The notes below the pieces were generated by a model. The model was not told where the DNA came from. It ran no database searches and saw only the letters and a program-made list of their open reading frames with translations. From the NCBI GenBank assembly GCA_017428385.1, contig JAFRQX010000041.1, forward strand, positions 1 through 64,000: a DNA stretch of 64,000 bases. The letters run 5' to 3'. The DNA is from Clostridia bacterium (lineage in GTDB: Bacteria; Bacillota; Clostridia; Christensenellales; Aristaeellaceae). Below, in pieces: positions 52,162 to 61,181 of the stretch; the first letter of the stretch is position 1; every line of letters starts with the position of its first letter. Position numbers and translations under genes: made by a program.

Positions 52162-53034
52162 TTATCCCTTTACAGCTCCACCCGTTACGCCTTCCACATA
52201 GTACTTCTGTAAGAACAGGAACAGAAGCGTAACGGGAATCGCGACCAGCACGCCGCCTGCGCAGAACATGGTGTAGTTGTTGTTGATCTGGTCCGGCGTC
52301 AGCCAGTTGTACAGACCGACCGCCACGTTCATACCGGCGGATGCGCCGAAGGAAATGTAGCGGGCAAAGACGTAGTCACCCCAGGGGCCCATGAATGCCG
52401 TCAGGACTGTGTAGATGACGATGGGCTTGGAGAGCGGCAGGATGATCTTTTTCAAGACCTGGAAACGGGTCGCCCCGTCGACACGGGCGGCTTCATCCAG
52501 CGATTTGGGGATGGTGTCAAAGAAACCTTTGGACACATAGTAGCCCATACCGGAGGAGGCGATGTAGACCAGGATCAGACCGGGAACTGCGTTGGCCTGG
52601 GTAAGGCCCAGGTCCTTCAGCACGCGGTACAGGATAATCATGGTCAGCATGCCGGGGAAGAAGCCCAGGATAAGCATGAACCTCATCAGGGGTTTACGCA
52701 TCTTGAAACGGAAACGGCTGAGCGTGTAGCTCATGCACAGCACGATGACCGTCTGGAAGAGTGCGGTAAAGACGGAAATAATGAAGGTGTTTGTATACCA
52801 GCGGGTAAAGTCTGAGGAGAACAGCTTCCGGTAGTTGTCCAGGCCCCAGACTTTGGGCATCACGTAGCCCACCTGCCAGGTGCTTTCCACCCGGAAGGAC
52901 TGCAGCACAATGCAGAAGAAGGGGATCAGCCAGATGGCGCTGATGGTGATCAGAAGAATATAGATCAGCGTGTTGCCCAGCGTTCTGGAGGCCCGCAGTC
53001 CCATGTGACGCTTCATACTTGATTCACTCATCAC
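52162..53034 (-). CDS. Maltodextrin-type ABC permease, MalG-like
   Basis: The 290-residue product has six membrane helices and the permease EAA loop (EAARVDGATRFQVLKKIILPLSKP near 192-215, key residues EAA-G-P) that contacts the ATPase. A short cytoplasmic N-terminus with Lys/Arg precedes helix 1. Four-base overlap with the MalF-like gene. Confidence 0.92.
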   Translation of the reverse strand: MMSESSMKRHMGLRASRTLGNTLIYILLITISAIWLIPFFCIVLQSFRVESTWQVGYVMPKVWGLDNYRKLFSSDFTRWYTNTFIISVFTALFQTVIVLCMSYTLSRFRFKMRKPLMRFMLILGFFPGMLTMIILYRVLKDLGLTQANAVPGLILVYIASSGMGYYVSKGFFDTIPKSLDEAARVDGATRFQVLKKIILPLSKPIVIYTVLTAFMGPWGDYVFARYISFGASAGMNVAVGLYNWLTPDQINNNYTMFCAGGVLVAIPVTLLFLFLQKYYVEGVTGGAVKG

Positions 53035-54566
53035 TGGAAGTCCTCCTCATTCTTAATACTCGGCAGCAGGTTGTAGACGATCAGTGCAATGATCGATACC
53101 ACAACGAAGACCATGATACCGATCACAGAAGCCAGGTAATATTTGGACTCCGCACCGGTACTGATCTTGAACAGCCAGGTGATCAGCAGATCCGTATAAC
53201 CCACGGAGCCTGAAGCCGACGATGCTGCCGGGTTCGTCGGCGCGCCTCCCGTGAGCAGGAAGATCACGTTGAAGTTGTTGATGTTGCCTATAAAACTGGT
53301 CAGCAGGTACGGTCCTGTGATGAACAGCATATATGGAAGCGTGATTTTCGTATACTGCTGCCAGGGATTGGCGCCGTCAATACGGGCGGATTCATACAGG
53401 TCCGCCGGAATGTTCATCAGGATACCGGTGGCCATCAGCATCAGGTACGGAATACCGATCCAGATGTTGATGAGAATGACGCTGACCCGGGCCCAGGTGG
53501 CGTCTTCCCAGAAGGGAAGGGCTTTATCAATCCAGCCCAGGCTCATCAGGGCACCGTTCACGATACCGTCCTTGGCGAACATCTTGGACACATACAGCAG
53601 GGAGATGAACTGCGGAATGGCGATGGTCATGACCAGGATCGTCCGCCAGAGCTTTTTGCCCTTGATGCCCTTCTTGTTGATGGCCATAGCCACGAACATG
53701 CCCAGGAAGTAGTTGGTGAAGGTGGCGAAGAAAGCCCACATCAGCGTCCAGGACAGGATTTCACCGAATGTGGCCGCATAGCTCTGGGTTCCGCTGGCAC
53801 TCTTCCAGGAGAACAGGGTGTTGAAGTTATCCAACCCCACCCAGTGGAACAGGTTGCTGATGTATCCGTCATGAGCCCCGTCATAGTTGGTAAAGGCAAC
53901 CAGGATCATGAAGATGAGCGGCAGAACAGTAAAGATGATGATGCCGGTCAGGGGCAGCGACAGCAACGTCTTATGGAAAGACTCATCCACCATGGAATGC
54001 AGGTCTTCCTTTGAGCTTTTCAGCCTTTTGCCGGCGGCCAGGATCCGCTCCGCCTCCTTGTTCTGGCGGATGTTGACCCGCCAGGTGTAGATGAAGGCGA
54101 TGATGAAGAAGATGGTCAGCACACTGTAGAGCAGGATCTGGAAGGAGTTGTCGTTGTATGTATGGACATATGCATCGTAGATCTCGTCATATGTCTCTGT
54201 GGGGCCGACCTTGCCCAGGGAGGGCATCATGGACAGCCAGTATGCTCCGGACAGGATCATGTATCCGATAAATACAATTTCAAACAGCAGGAACAGCAGT
54301 CCCCGCAGGATCTGTCCCCTGGCCAGGCAGCCAAAGCCCATGACCAGGTAACTGAGTTTGGTTTTCCAGTCGCCGTTGACAAAGGTGGTTACGATATCCT
54401 TTGCCTCCCGGCCGATGGCGGTGACGCCTGACTTCAGCGCTCCCCCAATCCTCTGAAATGCATTCAGGGTTGCCTGGGGGATTTTGGCGAAGAAGCGCCC
54501 CACCTTATACCCGAGTCTCCGTCCTTTGGACAGCTTCAGGTATTCCAGGTCACTGAGCTGTGCCAT
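53031..54566 (-). CDS. Maltodextrin-type ABC permease, MalF-like
   Basis: The 511-residue product has about eight membrane helices and a long N-terminus (about 1-80 basic and cytoplasmic, then helices near 75-115 and 148-165 before the core), close in length to E. coli MalF. The EAA loop is near 405-425 (YESARIDGANPWQQYTKITL). It is the partner of the MalG-like protein. A hairpin separates it from the binding-protein gene upstream. Confidence 0.9.
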   Translation of the reverse strand: MAQLSDLEYLKLSKGRRLGYKVGRFFAKIPQATLNAFQRIGGALKSGVTAIGREAKDIVTTFVNGDWKTKLSYLVMGFGCLARGQILRGLLFLLFEIVFIGYMILSGAYWLSMMPSLGKVGPTETYDEIYDAYVHTYNDNSFQILLYSVLTIFFIIAFIYTWRVNIRQNKEAERILAAGKRLKSSKEDLHSMVDESFHKTLLSLPLTGIIIFTVLPLIFMILVAFTNYDGAHDGYISNLFHWVGLDNFNTLFSWKSASGTQSYAATFGEILSWTLMWAFFATFTNYFLGMFVAMAINKKGIKGKKLWRTILVMTIAIPQFISLLYVSKMFAKDGIVNGALMSLGWIDKALPFWEDATWARVSVILINIWIGIPYLMLMATGILMNIPADLYESARIDGANPWQQYTKITLPYMLFITGPYLLTSFIGNINNFNVIFLLTGGAPTNPAASSASGSVGYTDLLITWLFKISTGAESKYYLASVIGIMVFVVVSIIALIVYNLLPSIKNEEDFQ

Positions 54567-54608
54567 ATCCGTGATCCACTCCTCTCCTGTGCATGGAAAA
54601 TCCGAAAT

Positions 54609-54642
54609 CGGCCGGAGCCGAAATGTTCTTCAGCTCCGGCCG
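54609..54642 (-). terminator. Intercistronic hairpin between binding-protein and permease genes
   Basis: CGGCCGGAGC/GCTCCGGCCG stem with a 14-base loop. It may stabilise the binding-protein message and reduce expression of the permease genes, as in other sugar operons. Confidence 0.6.
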
Positions 54643-54676
54643 AAAATGATCGAGTCAGATTCTGATTATGTTGTTA

Positions 54677-56200
54677 TCAGTTCTTCACGATGGTGATGGC
54701 AGTGCCGTCCCAGGTCACGGTGTAGTTGCCGGGCTCTGCGAACACGATGTTGTTGTCGGGGTTGTCAGCACCCAGATCCTTGATCAGTTCAGCACCGGTG
54801 GTAACCTGAGCGAAGCCCTTGTCAGTGCCCCAGTCAGCGGGTTTGACAATACGGCCGCCCATGTAGTCGCTTTCCGGAACGTCCAGCGTCAGGGCGCCAT
54901 CCTTGAAGTAGTAGGTGTCAGCTTCGTCAGCGTTGTTCCAGCCGTTCCAGGCACCTACGAACAGCAGGGCGTTGGCATCCAGCTTCAGGGATTCGTTGAT
55001 CTTGTTCTCGTAGTTTACGAGGACCTGCTTCAGGCCTTCTTCATCCGTGGCATCCTTGGCTTCGTCAGCAATAACATTGCCGATGTTCCACCAGGCACCG
55101 CTGATTGCGAGCTGAACCTGTCCGTATGCCTTCTGAGCATACACAGCAGCCAGGATCGGGTCATTCAGAACAGCTTCATCAGCCTGGGCTTCCAGGTTGG
55201 CGGGGCCCCAGCCGTTGGAGGCATGACGCTCCAGGGAGCATTCCTTGCCGGTCAGGAACTGGGCCAGCTTGTTCAGGGCGGCGTTCTTCACCGGATCTTC
55301 CTGCGGCTTAATACCCATGAGCTTGAAGCCGAAGAAGCTGCCGATGTGATAGGCGGTACCGTCGATGTCATAGGAAGGCAGATCAGCAACGCCCAGGTTG
55401 TCGCCCAGGATCTGCTTGGCAGTGGAGGAACCCCAGGTGCCGGAGACCACGATGGCGGAATTGCTTTCGAAAGCGGAAACTTCGGAGCTGCTGTTCCAGC
55501 AGTCGGAATCCAGCAGTTTCTTCATGCCCTTCAGGGCGATCAGGCCCTTGTCGCTGTTGAAGTTATCCACAACGCCCTTGGCATTGCCGTCGGCGTCCAT
55601 AACCCAGGTGGAGGTGCAGCCGGCATCGCCGAAGAAGAAGCCGGCGGAATACCAGACGTTCTTCAGATCGAAGGAGAAGTACTTACCGGCCTTCTCGCAG
55701 TCTTCGATCAGCTTTTCAAGAGAGTCAACATCCTCGTCCGGGATGACGCTCTTGTCATAGTACATGAAGTAGCCGTTGTCCGCGGTCAGCGGGTAGGCGT
55801 ACATGGTGCCATCCACGGTGACGGACTTGGCGGAGTCAGCGTCATAATTCGCGGTGACGAATTCGGCAGCCTTGGTTCCCAGCTTGGCCAGGGCCTTGGC
55901 GGTCAGCAGGCGGGACAGCTGGTCCTGCGCGAAGCAGTAGATGTCAGCGCCGGCTTCAACGTCCTGCACCATGTTGCTGGCAGCGTCGCCTTCACCCATC
56001 TTTTCGATGGTGGCTTTGAAGGTGATGCCGTCTTCGTTGGTTTCATTGAAACGCTTGATCTGAGCTTCGGTCAGGTCAACGATGGCGTCAGCCACCCAGA
56101 CTTTGATTTCGTATTCTCCGGCCAGGCTGGACGCAGAAGCGAAAGAGACCATGGAAAGTGCCATTACAGCAGCCAATACGATGGCGAGGAATTTTTTCAT
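54677..56200 (-). CDS. Maltodextrin-type substrate-binding protein with SusE/F-like C-terminal domain
   Basis: The 507-residue product has a signal peptide (1-22) with no lipobox cysteine, an SBP domain of the maltose-binding (cluster B) type (about 30-395), and a C-terminal segment (about 400-507) with FVGAWNGWNN, DWGTDKGF and a final EPGNYTVTWDGTAITIV, which resembles the carbohydrate-binding domain of SusE/SusF-like starch-binding proteins. It should bind maltodextrins and deliver them to the permeases. First gene of the operon, with its own promoter at 56311. The SBP plus starch-binding-domain layout is unusual. Confidence 0.8.
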   Translation of the reverse strand: MKKFLAIVLAAVMALSMVSFASASSLAGEYEIKVWVADAIVDLTEAQIKRFNETNEDGITFKATIEKMGEGDAASNMVQDVEAGADIYCFAQDQLSRLLTAKALAKLGTKAAEFVTANYDADSAKSVTVDGTMYAYPLTADNGYFMYYDKSVIPDEDVDSLEKLIEDCEKAGKYFSFDLKNVWYSAGFFFGDAGCTSTWVMDADGNAKGVVDNFNSDKGLIALKGMKKLLDSDCWNSSSEVSAFESNSAIVVSGTWGSSTAKQILGDNLGVADLPSYDIDGTAYHIGSFFGFKLMGIKPQEDPVKNAALNKLAQFLTGKECSLERHASNGWGPANLEAQADEAVLNDPILAAVYAQKAYGQVQLAISGAWWNIGNVIADEAKDATDEEGLKQVLVNYENKINESLKLDANALLFVGAWNGWNNADEADTYYFKDGALTLDVPESDYMGGRIVKPADWGTDKGFAQVTTGAELIKDLGADNPDNNIVFAEPGNYTVTWDGTAITIVKN

Positions 56201-56310
56201 GGAGTGATCATCCTTTCAATATTTTTTTTCATTCTTTTTTGCCGGACGACAAATTCTCCAAAGAGCCATGTGACTTTTGGGAGAATTTATGCCGTTTCGA
56301 CTGTGTGCAT

Positions 56311-56339
56311 ATTTTATAGCAGAGTCCTTTTTTTGTCAA
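56311..56339 (-). promoter_or_regulatory. Promoter of the maltodextrin operon
   Basis: On the minus strand TTGACA (56334-56339), 17 bases and TAAAAT (56311-56316). About 40 bases upstream is ATCGTTTCCGAT (56379-56390), a LacI/CcpA-like half-palindrome. Confidence 0.7.
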
Positions 56340-56412
56340 CAACAAATTTTCTGGAAGCCCTTATTTTACGTAATTGGTATCGTTTCCGATGATTCGAAAA
56401 CCCGGAGCCCTT

Positions 56413-58374
56413 TTACCGTAAAGAATTGAGCATTGCGTCGTCGATTTTTCCCCAGGCCCCGTTACCGGCTCCCTGGCACTTTACATAGAGACCGACCGTC
56501 ACTTCCATACCGGCAGGATGATCAAATTCCGGAATGATCCCCTGGTTCCAGCTGTTCCAGCCGGTGATGGGGATCTGCTCTGACCTGGCGACTTTTGCAC
56601 CGTCCACTTTGGCATAGGCGTAAATATCAGTCGTGCCGCAGTCGCCGCCCATGACGGACAGGGTGAACCTGAACTTTCCTTCCGGCAGGTCGCTGACTGT
56701 CTGCTCCAGGGTGAATTCCACACTGTCCTGGGCGGCACTCCAGAAATGCATGTGTTTTGAACCGGTGAGGGAATCTGTTTTTTTATCCTCTATATACAGT
56801 TCATCCGCTTTCTTCAGATCAGTGATGACCCAGGCATCGCTGCCTTCCTCAAAGCTGTAATCCTTCAGGTAGTTATATTCAACCATGGAAACGAAGCACT
56901 TTGCCTCCATACCGCCGGCCTCTCCGGTGATCACATACTGCGCGGGGCCGGAAGTGTGCATTGCCTGATCTTCTTCCTCCGAAAGATTCCAGGTAACAGG
57001 GATGGCCTGGCGGCTGTCATCCGTCATGACGGCATTGACTGTTTCCGGAAGAACCAGGGGCATATTCAGGTCGCAGATGACAGACGGCTCTTCCAGCGCG
57101 TCCGGAACAGGCGCAATTTCATTGCCGGTGCGCATCAGGCTGAAAACCTTCAGGGATTCCAGAGCGTTTCCTTTCGCGTCAAAGAAAGCCTGGTTGTCCA
57201 CGGCGCTGCCGCCGTAATATTTCCCGGCATCCTTGGGATCATATACAGAGGCATAACTGGAAGCCCAGCCGGAGCCGTACTGCTCCCAGATTTCATGGTT
57301 CTCTTCCCAGCTGTCCGTTCCCACGGTGATCCAGGCGCCTTCCCAGTAGCAGACGCCGATGCCGGAGGGCGTGTGGTTTACGATGGTATCCGTGATGTTC
57401 CGGATACAGTTGGCCTGGCCCTGGACGGTGAAGGGATAATCCTTGACGATTCCACCGCCGTCACCGATGGTATTGGCGGAGAAATCCGTATCCTCCGCAG
57501 TAAAGGCGTAGGAGGTTTCCATAACCATGACTTTTTTGCCGTAAGTTTCGGCAATCTCCGTCAGGATTTCAGCAAGATTGTCCAGCGTGCCGTGCCAGTA
57601 AGGATAATAGGAAGTGGCGAAGACGTCATACTGGATCAGGCCGTACTGTTCATAATAAGCCATCTTGGAAGCATAGGTCCGGTAGCTGTCCGGCTTCTCG
57701 GGATTGGCAAAATGCAGGGCAATCAGGGCTTCCGGATAAACTTCCTTCACGGCACGGGAACCGGCGTCCATGAGATGGGCGATGTCCCGCCAGATCTTTT
57801 CCCCGCAGAGAGCGCCGTTGGTTTCATTGCCCAGCTGAACCATGCCCACATCCACACCGGCATCCTTCAGCTGCTTCATGCAGTCAAGGGTATATTTATA
57901 TAATTCTTCTTCCTTTTCATCGATATCCAGCTTTGCCCAGGCACGGGGAACCATCTGCTTGCCCGGATCAGCCCAGAAATCGGAATAGTGGAAGTCCACC
58001 AGCAGCTTCATGCCGCAGGCAGTCGCCCGTTTGCCGATTTCCACGGCATTGAGGATGTCGCAGTTGCCGCCGCCGAAGCCGCGGCCTTCATTATCATAGG
58101 GATTATTCCAGACACGGACGCGGATATAGTTGATCCCGTTTTCCGCCAGCAGGCTGAACAAATCGGCTTCTTTGCCGTCAAAGTCGTAATACTTTACGCC
58201 GCTTTTCTCTTCGGCGAGCACGCTGGAGATATCCATGCCGAAAATGAAGTCATCCGGCAGGTTTTCCACCTTCTTTACATACAGCGTGTCGGAAGAAGAC
58301 TCCGCCCCGGCGGACAGGCAGGGCAGAAGCAGGAAAAGAATCAGGGCCAGGATCAGGAACATGCGCGCGTTCAT
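56413..58374 (-). CDS. Endo-beta-1,4-galactanase, GH53, with CBM
   Basis: The 653-residue product should cleave beta-1,4-galactan side chains of pectin. It has a signal peptide (1-24), a GH53 domain (about 40-410; LLVDFHYSDFWADPGKQ is diagnostic, the acid/base Glu near 184 is in GNETNGA and the nucleophile near 286 is in METSYAF), an Ig-like domain (about 440-510) and a C-terminal domain resembling CBM61 (about 520-653), a galactan binder. It overlaps the upstream membrane protein gene by four bases. Secreted, without a lipobox. Confidence 0.9.
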   Translation of the reverse strand: MNARMFLILALILFLLLPCLSAGAESSSDTLYVKKVENLPDDFIFGMDISSVLAEEKSGVKYYDFDGKEADLFSLLAENGINYIRVRVWNNPYDNEGRGFGGGNCDILNAVEIGKRATACGMKLLVDFHYSDFWADPGKQMVPRAWAKLDIDEKEEELYKYTLDCMKQLKDAGVDVGMVQLGNETNGALCGEKIWRDIAHLMDAGSRAVKEVYPEALIALHFANPEKPDSYRTYASKMAYYEQYGLIQYDVFATSYYPYWHGTLDNLAEILTEIAETYGKKVMVMETSYAFTAEDTDFSANTIGDGGGIVKDYPFTVQGQANCIRNITDTIVNHTPSGIGVCYWEGAWITVGTDSWEENHEIWEQYGSGWASSYASVYDPKDAGKYYGGSAVDNQAFFDAKGNALESLKVFSLMRTGNEIAPVPDALEEPSVICDLNMPLVLPETVNAVMTDDSRQAIPVTWNLSEEEDQAMHTSGPAQYVITGEAGGMEAKCFVSMVEYNYLKDYSFEEGSDAWVITDLKKADELYIEDKKTDSLTGSKHMHFWSAAQDSVEFTLEQTVSDLPEGKFRFTLSVMGGDCGTTDIYAYAKVDGAKVARSEQIPITGWNSWNQGIIPEFDHPAGMEVTVGLYVKCQGAGNGAWGKIDDAMLNSLR

Positions 58375-59402
58375 CTGGTTTCCTCCTCTGTTTTCAGGTT
58401 TATCAGCAGCTCAGCGCCCTGCCGGGCCAGTCCATCCTCCAGATGGGCAGAATTTGCGCCAAGATACAGACGGTAGGTGTTTTCCGGGGTGTAAAGGATC
58501 CATGTATTAGCAACGGAAACCCCGGTTTCCGGATCATGGACGGTAACGCTTTCCTCCCCGGGAGCAAACCAGTCCGCAAACTGTTCCAGGTCGCTGTCCG
58601 GAACGATATAGAGATCGGCAGCCCGGAGCGCGTCCGAGCCGAACATGGCGTAGGTGAAGGGATGAACCTGCACCATACGGATGGGGGAGGACAGGCCCTT
58701 TTCAAGCAGGGATGCCAGCTGGATTTCATTTTGCACTTCCCCGTCCACATAGAGGGTCAGTTTATTGGCCGGGACAGTATCTGTAATCTGATAGAACACA
58801 AAACTGGAGAAGAAAACAGCAACCAGCGCCCAGAGGCCCAGCAGGGGCAGAAGCTTTCCCAGCTGCATCCTGGCAGGACGGCGGGCTGCATTGTCCTTCG
58901 CTGTTTCCACAGGAACCTGTTCCAGCGTCTCCACACCGGCGATATAGCTGTGAGCCAATGCCAGGCGCACCAGGCTTCCGTCCGGAGGCATCCGGGAAAT
59001 CCAACGCTCATCCAGGTTCAGCCGGGCTGGTTCTGCCTCTCCGGTATCCAGCAGGATCTTGCGGATCCGGATGCTTTTCGGAATCCGGATGGATTCCCGG
59101 GTCAGGGTGATCCGCCCTTCCCGGAAATCCTTTTCGCCCTTCAGGAGCATATCCAGGTGTCCGGCCTGGGTGCGGGCTTCCTTTATACCCAGCTGATAAA
59201 CGACAATGCAGATCCATCCCATGACGACAGTGACAGCCATGAGGACCAGGTGAAGCGTATTGGCGTTTTCCGTGCGTACGAGCAGGCACAGCACGATGAA
59301 CGCGATGAGGGCTAAAACAATCAGAATCCGGAAGGCGACGGTCAGCCGTTTATCACGGGTTTTCCATGCGGACAGTTCCGCTTCCGTACTAAACCATTCC
59401 AT
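58371..59402 (-). CDS. Membrane protein of unknown function cotranscribed with the galactanase
   Basis: The product of about 343 residues has two membrane helices near the N-terminus (about 23-42 and 48-68), a cytoplasmic stretch of about 110 residues and another helix (about 183-203), then an outer domain of about 140 residues. Unrecognised. ATG 59402 is preferred (GGATG-type site about 10 bases upstream); the longer frame to 59540 runs through the promoter. It overlaps the galactanase start by four bases, so the two are coupled. Confidence 0.6.
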   Translation of the reverse strand: MEWFSTEAELSAWKTRDKRLTVAFRILIVLALIAFIVLCLLVRTENANTLHLVLMAVTVVMGWICIVVYQLGIKEARTQAGHLDMLLKGEKDFREGRITLTRESIRIPKSIRIRKILLDTGEAEPARLNLDERWISRMPPDGSLVRLALAHSYIAGVETLEQVPVETAKDNAARRPARMQLGKLLPLLGLWALVAVFFSSFVFYQITDTVPANKLTLYVDGEVQNEIQLASLLEKGLSSPIRMVQVHPFTYAMFGSDALRAADLYIVPDSDLEQFADWFAPGEESVTVHDPETGVSVANTWILYTPENTYRLYLGANSAHLEDGLARQGAELLINLKTEEETR

Positions 59403-59438
59403 ATATACGGTACATCCTTTTTTCGCTTGATTAACCGC

Positions 59439-59491
59439 AATATAGCATTTTTTCCCTTCCTTGACAACCGGTCTGCTTTGGTTCATGATAC
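59439..59491. promoter_or_regulatory. Divergent promoters sharing a -35 box
   Basis: TTGACAA at 59461-59467 serves plus (TTGACA, then CATGAT at 59484-59489) and minus (TTGTCA, 17 bases, TATATT at 59439-59444). Confidence 0.6.
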
Positions 59492-59523
59492 AAGGGAAAG
59501 CTGCGGAAAGAGGAGGAATAACT

Positions 59524-61092
59524 GTGAAACGACTGGTCATCCTGCTTTTGGTTCTGGTACTGTTGAGCGGTGTTTCCGCCGCTGAGGAAAAGGGTCTGGA
59601 TATGACAGATAATTATCGGGTGTTCTATGAAATCTTTGTCGGTTCCTTTTCAGATTCCAACGGGGACGGCACCGGAGATCTGCGGGGCGTTATCAACCGG
59701 ATGGACTACCTGAACGATGGGGATCCGGTTTCAGGCAAGAGCCTGGGAATAGAGGGAATCTGGCTGACGCCGGTTTTCGCCTCTCCGTCCTATCATAAAT
59801 ACGACGTGACCAATTATTATCAGATTGATCCGGCTTTCGGCACGGAGGAGGACCTGAAGGAACTGATTTCCCTGTGCCATGAGCGGGGCGTGAAACTGAT
59901 CCTGGACCTGCCGCTGAACCACACGGGCGAAAACAATGAGTGGTTCATCAACTTCCGGAAGGCGCACCAGGCAGGGGATATCGATGATCCCTTCTACAAC
60001 TTCTATACATGGATGCCTTCCGAGGAACCGGCGCCCGCCGGCAGGCGCTTTCGGAACATGAGCAGTCTGTCGCTGAAGGTGGAGGCCAATTTCTCCGACC
60101 AGATGCCGGAACTGAACTTCGACAATGAGCAGGTACGGCAGGCGGTGCTGGACGTTGCGGCCTACTGGCTGAATCTGGGCGTGGATGGATTCCGGTTTGA
60201 CGCCGCGAAATATCCCTACTACGGCGAACATGAAAAGAATGCCGAGTTCTGGGTATGGTACATGGATGAACTGAAGAAGATCAATCCGGATATCTATACC
60301 GTGGCGGAGGTCTGGGACGGGGACGCCATTACGGACCGTTACCTGAAAGCTTTCAACTGCTTCCATTTCTCCACGGCCATGGTGGAGGGCCTGATCGCGG
60401 AAACCGCCCTGGGCGGAGACGTGAACCGGTTTGTGCAGGCCACCCAGTCCTATCTGGATAACATCCACGCCATCAATCCTGAGGCGATGAACATTCCGTT
60501 TATTGCAAACCATGACACAGACCGGGCGGCGGGATTCCTGACCGTAGCCAGCGGCAGTATGCATATGGCGGCGAACCTGTATATCCTGATGCCCGGATCT
60601 CCCTTCATCTACTACGGTGAGGAAATCGGCCTGCGGGGCTCCAGGGGCGGAGCCAACACTGACGCAAACCGGCGGCTGGCCATGTTCTGGGGAGACGATG
60701 ATACAGTACAGGATCCGGTGGGAAGCAACTACGACAAGTCCAAGTTCTCCTCGGTGGCAGACCGGGAAAAGAACAGCTCCTCGATCCTGTGGCACTACCG
60801 GAAGCTGATTGCGCTCCGGAAGGCCAATCCGGAGATTGCCAGGGGCGAATACACGGCCCTGAACTTCAAAAACACAAAGCTGGGCGGCTTCCTGTGCACG
60901 CTGGACGGCAGCACAGTCGGCGTGTTCCACAACACAACGGAGAAGACGCTGAAGGTGGACCTGGCGGAAGCAACAGATCAGCGCTTCACGGAAATCACCG
61001 CGTTCCTGTCTGTGGATCCTTTCGAAGGATACGCGGAGCTGGACGGAACGGTGCTGACGCTGGGTGGACAGACGAGCGCGGTCTTAAGATAA
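59524..61092 (+). CDS. Secreted alpha-amylase family glycosidase, GH13
   Basis: The product of about 522 residues has a signal peptide (1-20) and the GH13 barrel: YEIFVGSFSDSNGDGTGDLRG near 33-53, LPLNHT near 130, nucleophile Asp226 (FRFDAAKYP), acid/base Glu262 (VAEVWDGD) and Asp331 (NHDTDR). GGDG-type calcium ligands appear near the start. It should cut alpha-1,4-glucans outside the cell, feeding the maltodextrin importer. GTG 59524 follows AGAGGAGGA; the upstream in-frame TTG is the -35 box. The period-7 array at 61091 begins at its stop. Confidence 0.9.
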   Translation: MKRLVILLLVLVLLSGVSAAEEKGLDMTDNYRVFYEIFVGSFSDSNGDGTGDLRGVINRMDYLNDGDPVSGKSLGIEGIWLTPVFASPSYHKYDVTNYYQIDPAFGTEEDLKELISLCHERGVKLILDLPLNHTGENNEWFINFRKAHQAGDIDDPFYNFYTWMPSEEPAPAGRRFRNMSSLSLKVEANFSDQMPELNFDNEQVRQAVLDVAAYWLNLGVDGFRFDAAKYPYYGEHEKNAEFWVWYMDELKKINPDIYTVAEVWDGDAITDRYLKAFNCFHFSTAMVEGLIAETALGGDVNRFVQATQSYLDNIHAINPEAMNIPFIANHDTDRAAGFLTVASGSMHMAANLYILMPGSPFIYYGEEIGLRGSRGGANTDANRRLAMFWGDDDTVQDPVGSNYDKSKFSSVADREKNSSSILWHYRKLIALRKANPEIARGEYTALNFKNTKLGGFLCTLDGSTVGVFHNTTEKTLKVDLAEATDQRFTEITAFLSVDPFEGYAELDGTVLTLGGQTSAVLR

Positions 61093-61125
61093 TGAAGAAT
61101 GAAAAATGAAAAATGAAGAATTAAA
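61091..61125 (+). repeat. Period-7 array (AATGAAG/AATGAAA)
   Basis: AATGAAG, AATGAAA twice, AATGAAG, AATTAAA, overlapping the GH13 TAA stop. Confidence 0.9.
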
Positions 61126-61128
61126 TGT

Positions 61129-61161
61129 TTTTCTGAATACCGTGATGCGGTATTCAGAAAA
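61129..61161. repeat. Perfect hairpin upstream of the dipeptidase gene
   Basis: TTTTCTGAATACCG/CGGTATTCAGAAAA, 14 bp with loop TGATG, directly after the period-7 array and 20 bases before ATG 61182. Confidence 0.75.
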
Positions 61162-61181
61162 GAAAACGGAGGAAGAAAATA

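Noticed and set aside
59461..59523. TTG 59461 as the GH13 start
   Set aside because: It is the -35 box; the GTG at 59524 follows a good ribosome binding site and directly begins a signal peptide.
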